Shown: piece after piece, positions 48,590 through 59,660 of the stretch | How the letters are laid out: the number at the start of each line of letters is the position of its first letter | Numbering within the stretch: the stretch's first letter is position 1 | NCBI RefSeq assembly: GCF_028769735.1 | Contig: NC_088177.1 | Location: forward strand, 18,106,599-18,170,598 | DNA length: 64,000 nt | Origin: Zonotrichia leucophrys gambelii | Taxonomy: Eukaryota > Chordata > Aves > Passeriformes > Passerellidae | Reading direction: 5' to 3' | Notes under the pieces: generated by a model | Seen by the model: the letters and a program-made list of their open reading frames with translations, nothing else | The model's database searches: none | Told to the model about the DNA's origin: nothing | Position numbers and translations under genes: made by a program

Positions 48590-49215
48590 GAAATCCCATT
48601 TTAACCATGCAGCAGTCCCAGAATTACTTTAGCACATGAAAAATTACTGCCTTCCATGAAACTTGGTAGATTTTAGGAAGACAAGGCCTTATATGCAAAT
48701 TGCTTGATGTTTTGAGGAAAGAAGAGGAAGAAAACTAACACCAAAACTTTGGGAGGGAATTTTGTAATGAATTAAACTTAAAGGAAAGAAACCCCAATAC
48801 TAAAATAGAACAGAGTAAGATATTTACAGCTTAATGCTTTTTTAAGTCAGCAGAACAAAACTCTGGTTTTCCTTATTGACTGTTAACCACAATAACATCA
48901 GACTTGCTCAATTTCATCTTTGTTCCTTTAATATTGGGAATTTCTTTTTTATTTTATTGACGAGGAAACATCCAGTTTTCTGGCTGGAGCCGATTATGTA
49001 AAGAAAGCATAAAAGGATTCATTACTTTTTAACTACTAGCAGGGCAGCAAACAGAAGAACTGTATTCTTTTCGGTGAGTTCAGCAGCTGGTAGCATTAGT
49101 GTTTCAAGCAGCACATTCGTAATATCCCATCTCCCAAAGTCTTTGAAAGCACATCCTGCAGGATCTGATGCCTACGTCATGCACACATATACGCGTGGGG
49201 GCTGACGTATGTCAC
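48590..49215. promoter_or_regulatory. Candidate regulatory block with paired CRE-like sites
   Basis: AT-rich, unique-looking sequence with TTTTATTTTATTGACGAGG, GATTATGTAAAG (C/EBP-like) and AGCATTAGTG. It ends in a compact cluster where TACGTCA (49173-49179) and its reverse complement TGACGTA (49203-49209) flank ACGCGTGGGGGC, which resembles an EGR/WT1-type site. CRE-type sites are CpG-bearing and therefore rare in methylated spacer DNA. Regulatory function is inferred. Confidence 0.4.
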
Positions 49216-49759
49216 AAGTGATGCATCTGCCAGCACACAAGGGACTGCACTGCATCCTCCTTCCATTAACTGGCAATGTGTGCTACAGCACAAGTGCTGG
49301 GATTCAGCCACTTCGGTGGGAATTCAGACTGGCTCTCCATGCACTCTCCTGGCTGCAGTGGGACCCAGTGCAGCTGAGCTGGTGGGACATGCTGTGATCA
49401 CTGTGCCTGCGCCATGATGGCAATCCCCCAGGCCCAGCCATGAGAGACATACCTGACCTCCCCCTTGGGAAAAGGAAACCAGAAAAAACAGCAGGGATGT
49501 TCAAGGAGACATACCTTTCCCTTTCTCTACAAACAGAAATCTTACTCCTAACACATCTCTCCACAGCACCTCTTTTTTCAGAGGCTAAATATTACAAAGG
49601 TTTGGCATACAGGACATTTCAGGGTAGGTTTTTGGGGGTTTTTTTGAACCCACACAATAATTAAACCAGTGGGTTAAGCAGCAGAAGAGAGAATCTGCCT
49701 CGGGGCTGAGGGCTGTGGAATACCATTCCCACCAGAGACTAAACACTGCAAACCACTCT
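49216..49759. other. Noncoding spacer
   Basis: GC-moderate, with chance frames on both strands. Nothing recognised. Confidence 0.45.
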
Positions 49760-50170
49760 GCTGGTAATGGATGGGCATTTTAAAGGAGGCAAACGATAAA
49801 CAGCGAAGGAGCGTAATTGGCGCTGTTTGTTGTGCACTGGCTGATGAAATGCCAGCGAAACTGAGTCGCTTCAAAATGACATGTTTATGTGACATCAAAG
49901 AGGCTGAGCTGACTTCACATTATATCTGTGACAAATGTATATATTGGATCGCTGTTTGCCATTTAGACCTCCTCTGATTACTTCTCATTGTAAAGAGAAA
50001 CATTTGCAATTCTGCTCACTTGGTAAATCTGTAGAGTGACTTGTTAGCAACACATGCAGGGAAAGTTGTTGAAAAGCCCTTCTGGGCCTACCGTAGTAAA
50101 TATGTATTCACACACCCGATAACGTGCTGCCGCTTGTTGCCTGAAAGACGAATGCAGACAGAGAGTGCTG
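49760..50170. promoter_or_regulatory. Candidate conserved noncoding block
   Basis: Unique-looking sequence rich in isolated CpGs within an AT-leaning context (AACGATAAACAGCGAAGGAGCG, ATTGGCGCTG, GAGTCGCTTC, ACCCGATAACGTGC). An 8-bp inverted repeat AAACAGCG/CGCTGTTT lies at 49798-49805/49821-49828. No repeat family or coding frame. Retained CpGs and motif density suggest constraint. Confidence 0.4.
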
Positions 50171-50232
50171 CACACAGCAGCGCTCCACACGTGCTCCCAA
50201 CCAACTATTTGCACTTCAGGCACTAAACTCAA

Positions 50233-50255
50233 GCCACCACCACCTCCACCTCCCC
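50233..50255. repeat. CCA/CCT short tandem repeat
   Basis: Imperfect triplets CCACCACCACCTCCACCTCC; on the minus strand this yields a glycine run in an open frame that is not a gene. Confidence 0.7.
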
Positions 50256-52039
50256 AGACCTTCATGCAACCCCACTTCATGTACTTCTGCCCCTTGGACA
50301 TCAGGAGAGTTTGCTTTGCTGCCTGGCTGAAATGCTAGGATTAAATTGTCCTGGGGAATGGAAAATAAGAATTGGAATGGGAAGGGTTAGAAGCAAAAAA
50401 CTGCTTGCTTTTCCTAAACATCTTGCCTTTAGGGAGAATAAAAATATCTAAGGAAGTATTCAGCACTGGTATATCCATGAAGGACTGGGATTTTTCCCAA
50501 ACCCAGAAGCCTTTCCTCTGGCAGTGGGGTGGGATACAGTACCTGTCAACAGAGCAGCGGTTGCATGCATTGGAGCTGATACAGCTTGGTGACAAAGGTG
50601 GGGCTTCCTAACCATGGTGATCCTCCAGGTACCACTTGCCACCAGGTCTCCTGGATACCTGTGGCTGCTGTTCGGATCCCTGGGTATGCCATGGCCTCAC
50701 AGCTCAGCTGGTGACAGTTGCAGGGTGAGGTGTCCCTGTGCAGGGAGGCATGGGAAACATGGAAGAGCTGGAAGGAAGCTGGGCAACCTGGGAATCCATG
50801 CAAGCCTTTGAGGTAAAGGCCATCTTCGATGCATTCCACCATTTCTTGCACTTACTAACAAGCAGGTAACATGTTCAAGCTGAAAGGAGCATGCTGTCAT
50901 TGAGATGCTTGACCATGTGCTTCACCAAGATAGCTAACAGCTCCCACAAAGCAAGGGAGCAGGATGCAGGGGGGACAAATGCATCTCCAGCTGCTAATTC
51001 CTACCCAGACCTGCTGGGTTAATGGCTCCTGCCAGGCTCACAATCCTGGGCAGACACAGACAACTCCTCCTCATCTTTCTCTCCCTCAAAAGACACTGCC
51101 CACCAGTCCTGAACCAGAAAAGCCTTGGAAGATGCTGTCCAAAGCACTCCTAGCAGTACGGCAGGCCAGGGTACCACAAGAACGACCAGAAGAAATATCT
51201 GGGGCCAAAGACAGCATCATCTGCTGATAGCAAGGAGAAGAGAGAGAGCACAGGACAGTCACCTGCAATCTTTCTGGCTTGAGAGCAGCTACTGCCCACA
51301 GGCTGCTTGTGCTCAAACAAGTGGAATGAAAGGAGAGGAACAGCAGTTACCTTGTGCTGGGGCCAGCTTGAGAAGCAGCTTTCCTCTGAGAACAAGCCAA
51401 AGAGAAGAGACTGGCCACAGAAAATCTGAGAACATTTCATTATTAGCTGAACATCAGCAGATACGGAGCCTTCAAATCAATTTTAAAAACAAACAAAACC
51501 CCATGACACAGCTAACAGCCTTGCACCATGTACTGCTTCACGTGCAAACTGCGGGAAAGCAGGTTTTGAGTCCAAGAACAAAGCATCTGCTTTGGAAAAG
51601 AACAGCACACCCCTCTCTTGAGGGACTCAGAGCTGGCCCACGGGTCCAGATGTGGTCTCATGGCAGTTCCCTCACCCTCGGCACAGGGAAGGCAGCTAAC
51701 AACAGCTGAACGCACCACACAGCTTCCCCCTGCCTCTGTGGGTCCATACATAAATAGAGAAAAGATTTTCAAGCTGCTTTCTATTACTTCTGTTATGTTT
51801 TAGCCTTCCTTTCCCCTGTGCCCCTGCCAGCCCCCTCCGTTTGCCCGGCAGGCAGCGAGTGGGGCTGGCTGCTGTCACCCTCCTCACCACAGCACTGCTG
51901 CTCTCGCAGCAGGCAGCAGCTCTGCTGTCCTCTGAGAGGGCAGAGGCTGCCAGGACAGTGAAGCCCCAGCCTCAGGGCCTGCAGCACTCTCTTCCCACTA
52001 TCTGGCCAGGTTTCTAGGTTTTGTTTTCATCTTTTTAGC
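50256..52039. other. Noncoding spacer
   Basis: GC-moderate. It holds the longest open frame in the window (51125-51709 plus, about 194 codons), which is low in recognisable motifs, overlaps a minus-strand frame of about 96 codons and resembles no protein family. I do not call it a gene. Confidence 0.45.
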
Positions 52040-52245
52040 TTTTTTAATTTTTTTTTTTAAAGGCATGTTGATGATTATCATACTGGAGGAATGCACTAAA
52101 TACATAGCATAACTGGAGGAAGGAATTATTGCTGGGGGAATGTATAACATGTGTGTGCATAGCTCTGTAATGTTATTCCTGTCTCATTGATAAACTTGGG
52201 CAGATTTCAGAGGCAGATATATTTGTAAATATTACAGGGAGCGAA
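52040..52245. promoter_or_regulatory. AT-rich candidate conserved noncoding block
   Basis: After T-rich runs at 52030-52060 comes unique AT-rich sequence with TTGATGATTATCATACTGGAGG, GGAATTATTGC and TTTGTAAATATTAC. ACTGGAGGAA occurs twice (about 52081 and 52111). The call is by appearance. Confidence 0.3.
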
Positions 52246-53324
52246 TGGTCTTTGAGCCGCCATCCAGACAGGGGCTCAGGAAAGCAGCCCAGACCCGAGC
52301 TTTAGTGCTTCCCACACAGGGCAGCCACAATGTCCCTTGGCACGAGGAGGGGAGAGGCAGCATCTCCTCCACCAACCCACCACCCAAATGGTCTGTGCAG
52401 CCTTGTCTGCACATATTTGTATTTGATAGTACATTCACCTGGGGGGCAGAGGGGGACTTTTGCTACTAGAGAAAAACTTACATTTCTCAAATTAAAGCAG
52501 AAATCTTAATTTACCTCTCCTTATGGATATAGCCTCATTGCAGTCAGTAGGACTCAATAAACTTCTGTTGTTCAAGGGAAGAAATGAGAAGCCTGAGACT
52601 GGATGCTTTCGGCTTTCACATGGATAAGGACTGAGGCTTAGCTTATTCTTAAACCAATGCCATTACAACAGCGCCACACTGCCACTTCCACTTCTTGCAC
52701 AGATGAGGGAGGACCTGAAGCCTCAGGTTGCTCTGGCTCACTCATCATCATCAACCTTCCTGCAGGTCCTCCCTGGATCACTTCAGGAATGCTGCTTTCC
52801 CTGTCCCCACCCATGCATGGCAGTCTGTGAACCACTGACTGACACCATCCCTGCTGCAAGCTGCTCTGTCACTGCCAGAGCCTGCAGAGTCCAAGCACCA
52901 AGGCCTCCATCACTCTGCTGTAGGCCAGACCTACTTCTACTTATTAGATACCACTTTTTCTTCTAGCCCACGGCACACACAACACAAATCTGCAACATTT
53001 CCACTCACAGGCAGCCACCAATGAAGCTCTAGGCCTCTGTACAAAGCTTGCACAGGGGTAAACACATGTGGGGCCCAGAGCAGATGTGGTGGTTGCTGCA
53101 GACCCCTTCTGGCAGAAGAGATGGCTTTGCCCTCGTGTGACACATGGCACCAATGGAGCTGCGATGCTCAGGAGCACCAGCACTCCCCTCCACAGCTTTG
53201 TGCCTGCAGCAGCCTGCACCCAGCCCACCGGCAGCTCCCAGGGGGACAGCAGAGCCCCAAACACACCCCTGCCTTGTGCCTCCGCAAGGCACCTCCAGAC
53301 TTGGCCTAGCAGCGTGTTTACTGG
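52246..53324. other. Noncoding spacer
   Basis: GC-moderate, with chance frames on both strands. Nothing recognised. Confidence 0.45.
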
Positions 53325-53540
53325 AGGCTATAAATAACTGCACATGTTGACATGCAATTGTTAATATGTCTGTTGATATTGATGCAATAAGGAGGAGATG
53401 TTTCCCTTCTCCTTGGCGCGGCACTTTGCCTGTTTGTTTCTGGCTGGCGCCGGCGCCGAGCGCTGAGCAGGGAGCGAGTGCCAGCAGCGCTTGGCCATGC
53501 CCGCTGATCGATCGGCAGTGGGCTTCACGCTGGATCCTGC
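53325..53540. promoter_or_regulatory. Candidate promoter or enhancer: TATA-like AT block plus CpG cluster
   Basis: An AT-rich block with TATAAATA at 53329-53336, GCAATTGTTAATATG and TTGATATTGATGCAATAAGG is followed from 53416 by a CpG cluster of about 13 CpGs in 120 bases, including the 12-bp palindrome GGCGCCGGCGCC (53446-53457) and GATCGATCGG. TATA box and CpG cluster are about 80 bases apart, further than a usual TATA-to-start spacing, so a composite enhancer is as likely as a promoter. Confidence 0.35.
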
Positions 53541-56279
53541 ACACTGAGCTGGGACAACACTACAAGCATGTCAGACTGCTTGGATCCTCCTGTGAGCTTT
53601 GAAGCAAAGCATTTTTTCTGAGATTAGGAATATTTTGGTAAACTTTGAGTTCCTTCCTCCCCAAAGCTAGGGCTCAATGCCTCCCACGGGCACTTAGTTT
53701 TCTACGTCAGGTCACACCAAAGGCCATAGGTCCTGAAAAAAACCTATTCCTTCCTGGCATGAGCACAGCTGCCATGTGCTTGTGCCAAAACTGGGACACC
53801 AATACCAGCATCATGCCCAGCACTCTCTAGTATGGACTTTGCCCTTGTCACCCATGAGGCCCCTCACAACAGGGCACCTTGTGTTGCACTCTTCACCTGT
53901 GCTGGGCCAGCACATCCCTCTGCCCACGGGAATGGTGTTTAAACACTTTCAGCCACTACCAGTAGCACTTTGGGAAGCCTCATCAGGAATGCAGGCTATT
54001 CCCCTCCACCAGGATCCAGCCTAATACCCTGACTGCCCAGCAGCCTGTGTGCCTCATTTCAGTCCTGCAAGAGCTCTGCAGCTCCCAGGGCACTTGTTGA
54101 AGCAAAAAAAGTGCTAACTGTTTGCAATATCAGAGCCTAATAAGAGAACAGGTGTGCTGAAAGCACCATGTGAACCTTCAGCTGGGGATGTGGGAGAAGA
54201 AATAACCCTGGCATTCAATAACATGTTGTTAAAATATTTAGATTTTTTCATGGTAAGATTTGTTAAGGAGGCAAGATTTATGCAACTGCACTATTTACTT
54301 TCCAGTACTTTCTGGTACTGCTATGCTCTGATGGCTGATTTCAGTCAAAATTAATGCCACTAAGGAATCTCAGATGTACCAAATTCCTAGGAGTCACAAG
54401 AAAATATGTAGAGAGATTTGAACTGCTGTCCTCTCTGAAAAATAAGACTACCATGTAAAATTACCCATGCTATTAGATACCCCAAATCCTGCATGGGAAA
54501 GCAATGCTATACTCCAGCTACCAGAAAAGCCTTAATCAGGATGAGCATGAGATAATAAAACCATGGGAGAGAGCATCAGTGAGAAAACAGGATTCCTAGG
54601 TTCTGCTGCTCTTGCAGCATTTTCCCCTCTTAAAAACTGAATAATCAAGAGGTTCTTTCTCCAGCCTTCTATTCATGCTCTTTTTGGATTACCTTTCTCT
54701 AGCCGCTTACACACAGCACAGAGGTTACTGTCTTTAAAATTGCACAGCATCCCTGAGAGCTCAGGGCTAAGAAGGCTTTGGCTGTGACTTTGGCAACTGC
54801 ACAGCTGCATGCTCCAAGAGGGGAGAGGAAAGGAGGAAAAAGCTGCTGTCCATGTTAGCCTGTAGCCTCAGAATTTAGTTTATACTGCTTATGAACAGTC
54901 AGGTGTCAGCCAAGAGCTCAGCACTGGGCCCTGACACTCTCCCTACCTGTGACAGACACTCCCCAGTGCTGAGGGGACAGCTTGGCACAACTCCACACAG
55001 GTATCAGCAGTAAGCAAATGGCCTTTGACTAGAGATGAGGAGCAGTCAGTGCACCACAGCAATGAATGGCCAATGCCAGCAGTGCTTCCAGAAAGCAGGA
55101 AAGAAGGCTGCACCAGCAGCTCACTGCCTCCCCTTCCCACACAGGCTAAGGGCTCCACAAAGCCATGGCAGAGTTGAGCATCACACATTTTTAACTTGCT
55201 GCCCAGATGTGCAGAGAGCTGGATCAGGCTGCTGGAGCTGCACCTCGGCAGCTTCAGGGTTTACTGGGCCAGTTTTTGAATAAACCCATGTGTTGGCCCT
55301 GCTGGACCGAGACACATCGCCCAAGCTCCATTTAGAGCAGGAAGGAGGTGAGGAGCCAGAGGAGCTCCCTGCCTTCCCCAGCAGCAGGTCACACTTCATC
55401 CTGAAGCTGGGCCACGCTCGGAGCAGGGCAGCAATGGCAACAAGCAGAGGCTGCGGCTACACAGGGCTGTCTGCCAAGTCTAGCAACTACACCCTCCCTG
55501 TTGTTTTCTGGCAGAGAGGGACAACAAGGAAGTATTATTATTTTGTCTTTGCCCTACATAAGCAGTACAAGGTGCAATGAGATACCCTTAAGCTGAGCTT
55601 CCATTTTCCTGCCCCAAGGCTGTTTCCTTTAATGCTGTAGATGAGTGGGGTTATCCAGTCACTTTGGCACCTCCCTTACAGCCATCTGTGTCCTTTCTGT
55701 TGTGCCACTCTGAACAATACAAGTGCTGCCATTCCTCCTGCATAGCCTTTCCTCTTCTCCACCAACACAGACTGGCCAGCCAACCGTTCCAGTCAACCAC
55801 ATCAATCCTCCTGCCACTCACAGTCATCTCGAAGACATTTAATATAGATATAATGCACAAAACCCTTTTACATATTCTGATAACATCCCACGCACATTCC
55901 CCTGTGAGTTGTAAGCTCTTTCAAAGAGACACACAGATGCTCCCATTGCACAGCACACTTGTACCACAGGGCAGGAGTAGCCCTGCATGCTCAAACAGGG
56001 CTGGAAGGCCGTGCGCTGCCCCTTTGGGCAAGTTGGGCTGCCAGACTTTCAGGGTACAGCCCAGAGGGGACCAATGCTGGTCAAAGGGGTTGGGACTCCC
56101 AACTTCCCTCCAAAGCCTATCTGAGCTGGGCAGGGAAGGACATGACTGCAGAAGGGTGTAAGACACAGCTAGGTCATGCATTTGAGCCAGGGTCAGCAAC
56201 TACATGTTCCTCCATTTTTAGGGTGTCCTCAGCAAAAGCATGCTTCAGAAAAGGAAAGCAGCCTTGACAACTGATTTCA
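53541..56279. other. Ordinary noncoding spacer
   Basis: Mixed composition. A plus frame at 55664-56161 (about 165 codons) overlaps other frames and matches nothing. No repeat or RNA gene is recognised. Confidence 0.45.
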
Positions 56280-56620
56280 ATTTAGTGGTAACAGCTCCAC
56301 AGGTGTGGAATGGGATTTTAATGAAAAATAAGGTCTGCACCTCTTAATGAAACTTAATTGGTTCCATCCACAGCTCCCCAAAGCTATTGAATTCATTGTA
56401 CACCTATGTTTTATGCATAATGACTTTTCTATCTGGTATCAGACAGTAATCATTCCAGAAGGCAAAAATCTCAAAATAACCACAATATATGCATACAGAA
56501 TACATTTAAAAGAAAATCTAAATTGACTGTTCAGACCTTCCCTCACTTGCCAGTGGATCTTCTCCAAACAGAAGGCATTCCAAGTCGGCGTAGGAAATGC
56601 TAAGATAGCATGCTTTCCAT
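56280..56620. promoter_or_regulatory. AT-rich candidate conserved noncoding block
   Basis: Unique-looking, CpG-poor sequence with GGGATTTTAATGAAAAATAAGG, CTTAATGAAACTTAATTGG and TTATGCATAATGAC. Repeated TTAATGAAA elements suggest clustered homeodomain-type sites. The call is by appearance. Confidence 0.35.
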
Positions 56621-59566
56621 ATTGTGTTATTGGAGCGTCTTCCAAAAACTCAAGCTTTCCCATACAACAAAATGTCATGAAGAAGGTTTTACTCCAGTCT
56701 GCGTATCACAGGCTGTACATACTGCTTCAGCTACTGTAACGTTGGCAAGCAAAGCTTGTAATGACTTGAAGTACAGTTTAGGAGCAGAAAAACTTTGCTT
56801 CAGAGCCACTTGCTCACACTGTCTGATTTTCATTAGGAGGGGTTTGTGTGCCTGTGTTTTTTCCCCCGGGAACGAAGACAGAGATAAATGTCAGAGGGGA
56901 CTTTTTGGTTTTCAACTCACTGCGTGGAGCCTGATAATTGAGCTGATGTTGTATTCACAATGAAATGAGGAGGAGTTTCCCAGAACCAGCTAGCCTGGCT
57001 GAACTGAGAACTGGGTCAAACCCTGGCAGCAGCAACGTACTTCAGAGCACAGTGAGCATCTTGGTTTTAGAAACAGATTTTACACCCAAGCACATAGCTT
57101 CCCCCTCTCCCTCTTATTAACATCACTTGCTCTCATCTTTGTTTTCACAAGGCCATCAAGAAGCAGTCTCTGCAGTACCTCACTCGGGCACTATCACACC
57201 AAAACCACCACAGCTGGGTTCAAACAGTACAAAAGGCAATAAGTAGTACCACTACCAGGAAGCCAAGCATAACAACCCACCAGAGCACCAAAAAACAAAC
57301 CACCTGACCACAAATACATGCCCACACTGTCTTACCTGGCAGAGTCCAAACCGGTGGTCTTCATGCAGCATTTCTACTCCTACTGCAGCAGGGGCAGGTG
57401 GACAACAGGAAAACCTAGGATACATCCAGGAAGCCTTTGCTGCACATCTCCCTGCTGGGGCTGGTTGGTGCAGCTCAGCCCTTCTCACTGCTGCCTGTCC
57501 TCTGCAGGTCAGTCTCAGCTTCCTTCCTTAGAGTTTCAGCTGAAATCAATGCAAAAAAATTATCTCACTCAGAGGTTAACTTGGAGCACCTGGTGCCCAG
57601 GCCCTGTCAGGCACCTCCAAGGGCTGAGTTCAGTCCTCACAGCTGCCTCTGCTCCAGCAAGCCCTGTGCTGCCCTGCAGTGCTCTGGTAGGACTCAGGCC
57701 CCTGCAGTGGCAGGGACCCCAGTCTGCCCTGTGTGTGTCTGTGCAGATGAAGATCCTTGGGGGCTTGGCTCCTCTGCCACTCTGATAACGCTGTGCACAT
57801 CAGCCAGGGCAGTGAGGGTGCTGATCCTGCAATCAGGCCCAGCAATAGGAAGAGGAAAGAGTTTCACTAGAAACTCAGTCTTTGGCACATTGACTCAAGT
57901 TAAGTTCTGAGTGAAACAAAATATGCTATAAAGACTTTAATAAAAATCCATTTACCCAAATAGAGTCCTCATTTTCCTTTTTTTTTTTAACTGTCAAAGA
58001 ATTTGACAAATTTGATCAGATCATATCACTGAGCCGAAAGTGTGAGTTCTGGGAATGAGCTATTTGCATCACTGTAGCTCCCCACTTACAGTTTTGGGCT
58101 TGCTACATGCCCCCCTCTCTGCCTACTCTGCTATTACAACCCATCTGATCTCACTTTGGGTGGAAAAACACACTTCTGCAGGCACAGAAATCTTCGCAGC
58201 AAAAAGGCCGAGTTCTTGTCCACAGCCCGAATGGGGCAGGCTGGGTGTCCTGCTGGGTGTCCTGTCCTGCCCCTTCTGGTGCTTCCAGAGCCCCAGCTCA
58301 GCCCACACTGCTCAGTGGCAGAGCTCAGTCTGCCAAGCTCCACACAACACAACAGATGCCAGCTGCAAGTTGGGTGCTTAAGTGTAAACATGTGTGCAGA
58401 TACATTTGATTGCAAAGGTGTGGGCACAAAATTTGACTGAGCAGCTCTTTGACCCAAGCTCCAATTAGACAGGATGGCATAAGGTAGATCTTTCTCCTGG
58501 AGGCATGTGGCAGTGAGTAAATACACATTTCTCTCTCGCAAAAGGGAGGGTCATGTACAAGGTCCAGCTTGGCTGAGTTACCACGACTACATCACAGCAC
58601 CAGTGGCCCTCTCTACTGCCCTGGCACAGAGAGGCGCTGCCAGCTTGTCATGGTTGTCTTCCATCAGAAGCTGTCACGTGGAGCTCACACACACGGTGCT
58701 GCTCGCAGGCTCCAGCGCCCACCGCTGCTGGGAAGCAGCCACTCCAGAAGAAACCCCACTCAGCAGTGAATAACAGCTGCTTTTGTGGAGATCAAAGTAC
58801 TGCTCTCAGTTATTTATTCTCCCTGTGCTCAACAAATGCTCTGATGAGAAGAGCAGGACAATCAAAAAGTGCCCTTTCCTTCCAAAATGCCACCTTTCCT
58901 CAGGACGGGGCACCATTACAGCCCAGGTATTTTTCCCTCCAAGCAGCAAATCCTAGCAACTTTTCTGAGAGGTTTGAACACCCCAAGTGGTCATGCACCT
59001 CCAGCACTGGGAAGTCCCTAGAGTGGCTTTTTTCTAGGCAAAAATGAGGATTTAAAAGGAAGCACCACAGCAAAGCTCCCCAGACACAGCTGTCACCCAC
59101 CGTGGCAGCTGCAGCCATGGCTGCTCACCTCTTCCTGAAGCAGGAGCCCATGGCTTGAACGTGGCAGTGCTCTGTGTCATCCACCAGAGCCATGGCATGA
59201 AAATGCCCACAGCTTTGCTGATCTGCTTGTCTGCTTTGCCTGTTAGTCAGAGAAGAAGAGTACAAACAGTGTCAGTCTGGGGACAACTGGATTGTTCTGA
59301 GGCATGAAACTGTGGGTGAGTTTTTTCAGGTCATCTACATGCTCGCTTGTGGACCACCAGCTGTCCTGTGCAAGCCAGTTTCTAGAATAATTCTGATGCA
59401 AAACTGAGCGTTCTGGAGAAAAGCTTGGTGGTTTCAGAGGTGGTGGGAGCACTTGGTTATCAGTTCATTCTTGCTTTAAGCCCTGTGGCCCAAGAAGTCA
59501 GTGTGCCAGAAAGTCAGTCCTCAGGCCTGGGATGAAAAATGAACGTGTGTCCTTTCAAACCCCTCA
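56621..59566. other. Noncoding spacer
   Basis: Mixed, with GC-moderate sequence at 57300-57800 and 58150-58750. Contains a 14-bp palindrome GCAGCCATGGCTGC at 59111-59124, a size expected by chance. Open frames of up to about 157 codons have no family match. Confidence 0.45.
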
Positions 59567-59660
59567 GGATGCCCTGTGGCATCCATCTCCTCTCACCAGG
59601 ATCACTGTGCTCCTGGTGAGGAGGAGATGGTTTGTGCAGACAAACAGTGTGCTGTTTGTC
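59567..59660. other. Cluster of three hairpins (structured-RNA or inverted-repeat candidate)
   Basis: Hairpin A: GGATGCC/GGCATCC with a 4-base loop (59567-59584). Hairpin B: CCATCTCCTCTCACCAGGA (59583-59601) pairs with TCCTGGTGAGGAGGAGATGG (59611-59630), 19 bp with one bulged base and a 9-base loop. Hairpin C: GACAAACAG/CTGTTTGTC with a TGTG loop (59639-59660). GTTTGT at 59630-59635 can also pair with ACAAAC at 59640-59645, competing with hairpins B and C. A and B share two bases. B alone is far beyond chance. I recognise no known miRNA. The B stem is slightly short for a canonical pre-miRNA, and no coding frame explains it. The strand is undecided because hairpins read on both. Confidence 0.7.

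Noticed and set aside
51125..51709. Longest open frame in the window (about 194 codons, plus strand)
   Set aside because: No recognisable domain or family, no promoter or splice context, and overlapping frames on the other strand; a frame this long is expected by chance in GC-moderate DNA of this length.
57210..57235. GGTTCAAA, B-box-like for a tRNA
   Set aside because: No A box at the right spacing and no cloverleaf can be drawn.
59111..59124. 14-bp perfect palindrome GCAGCCATGGCTGC
   Set aside because: About four palindromes of this size are expected by chance in 64 kb.
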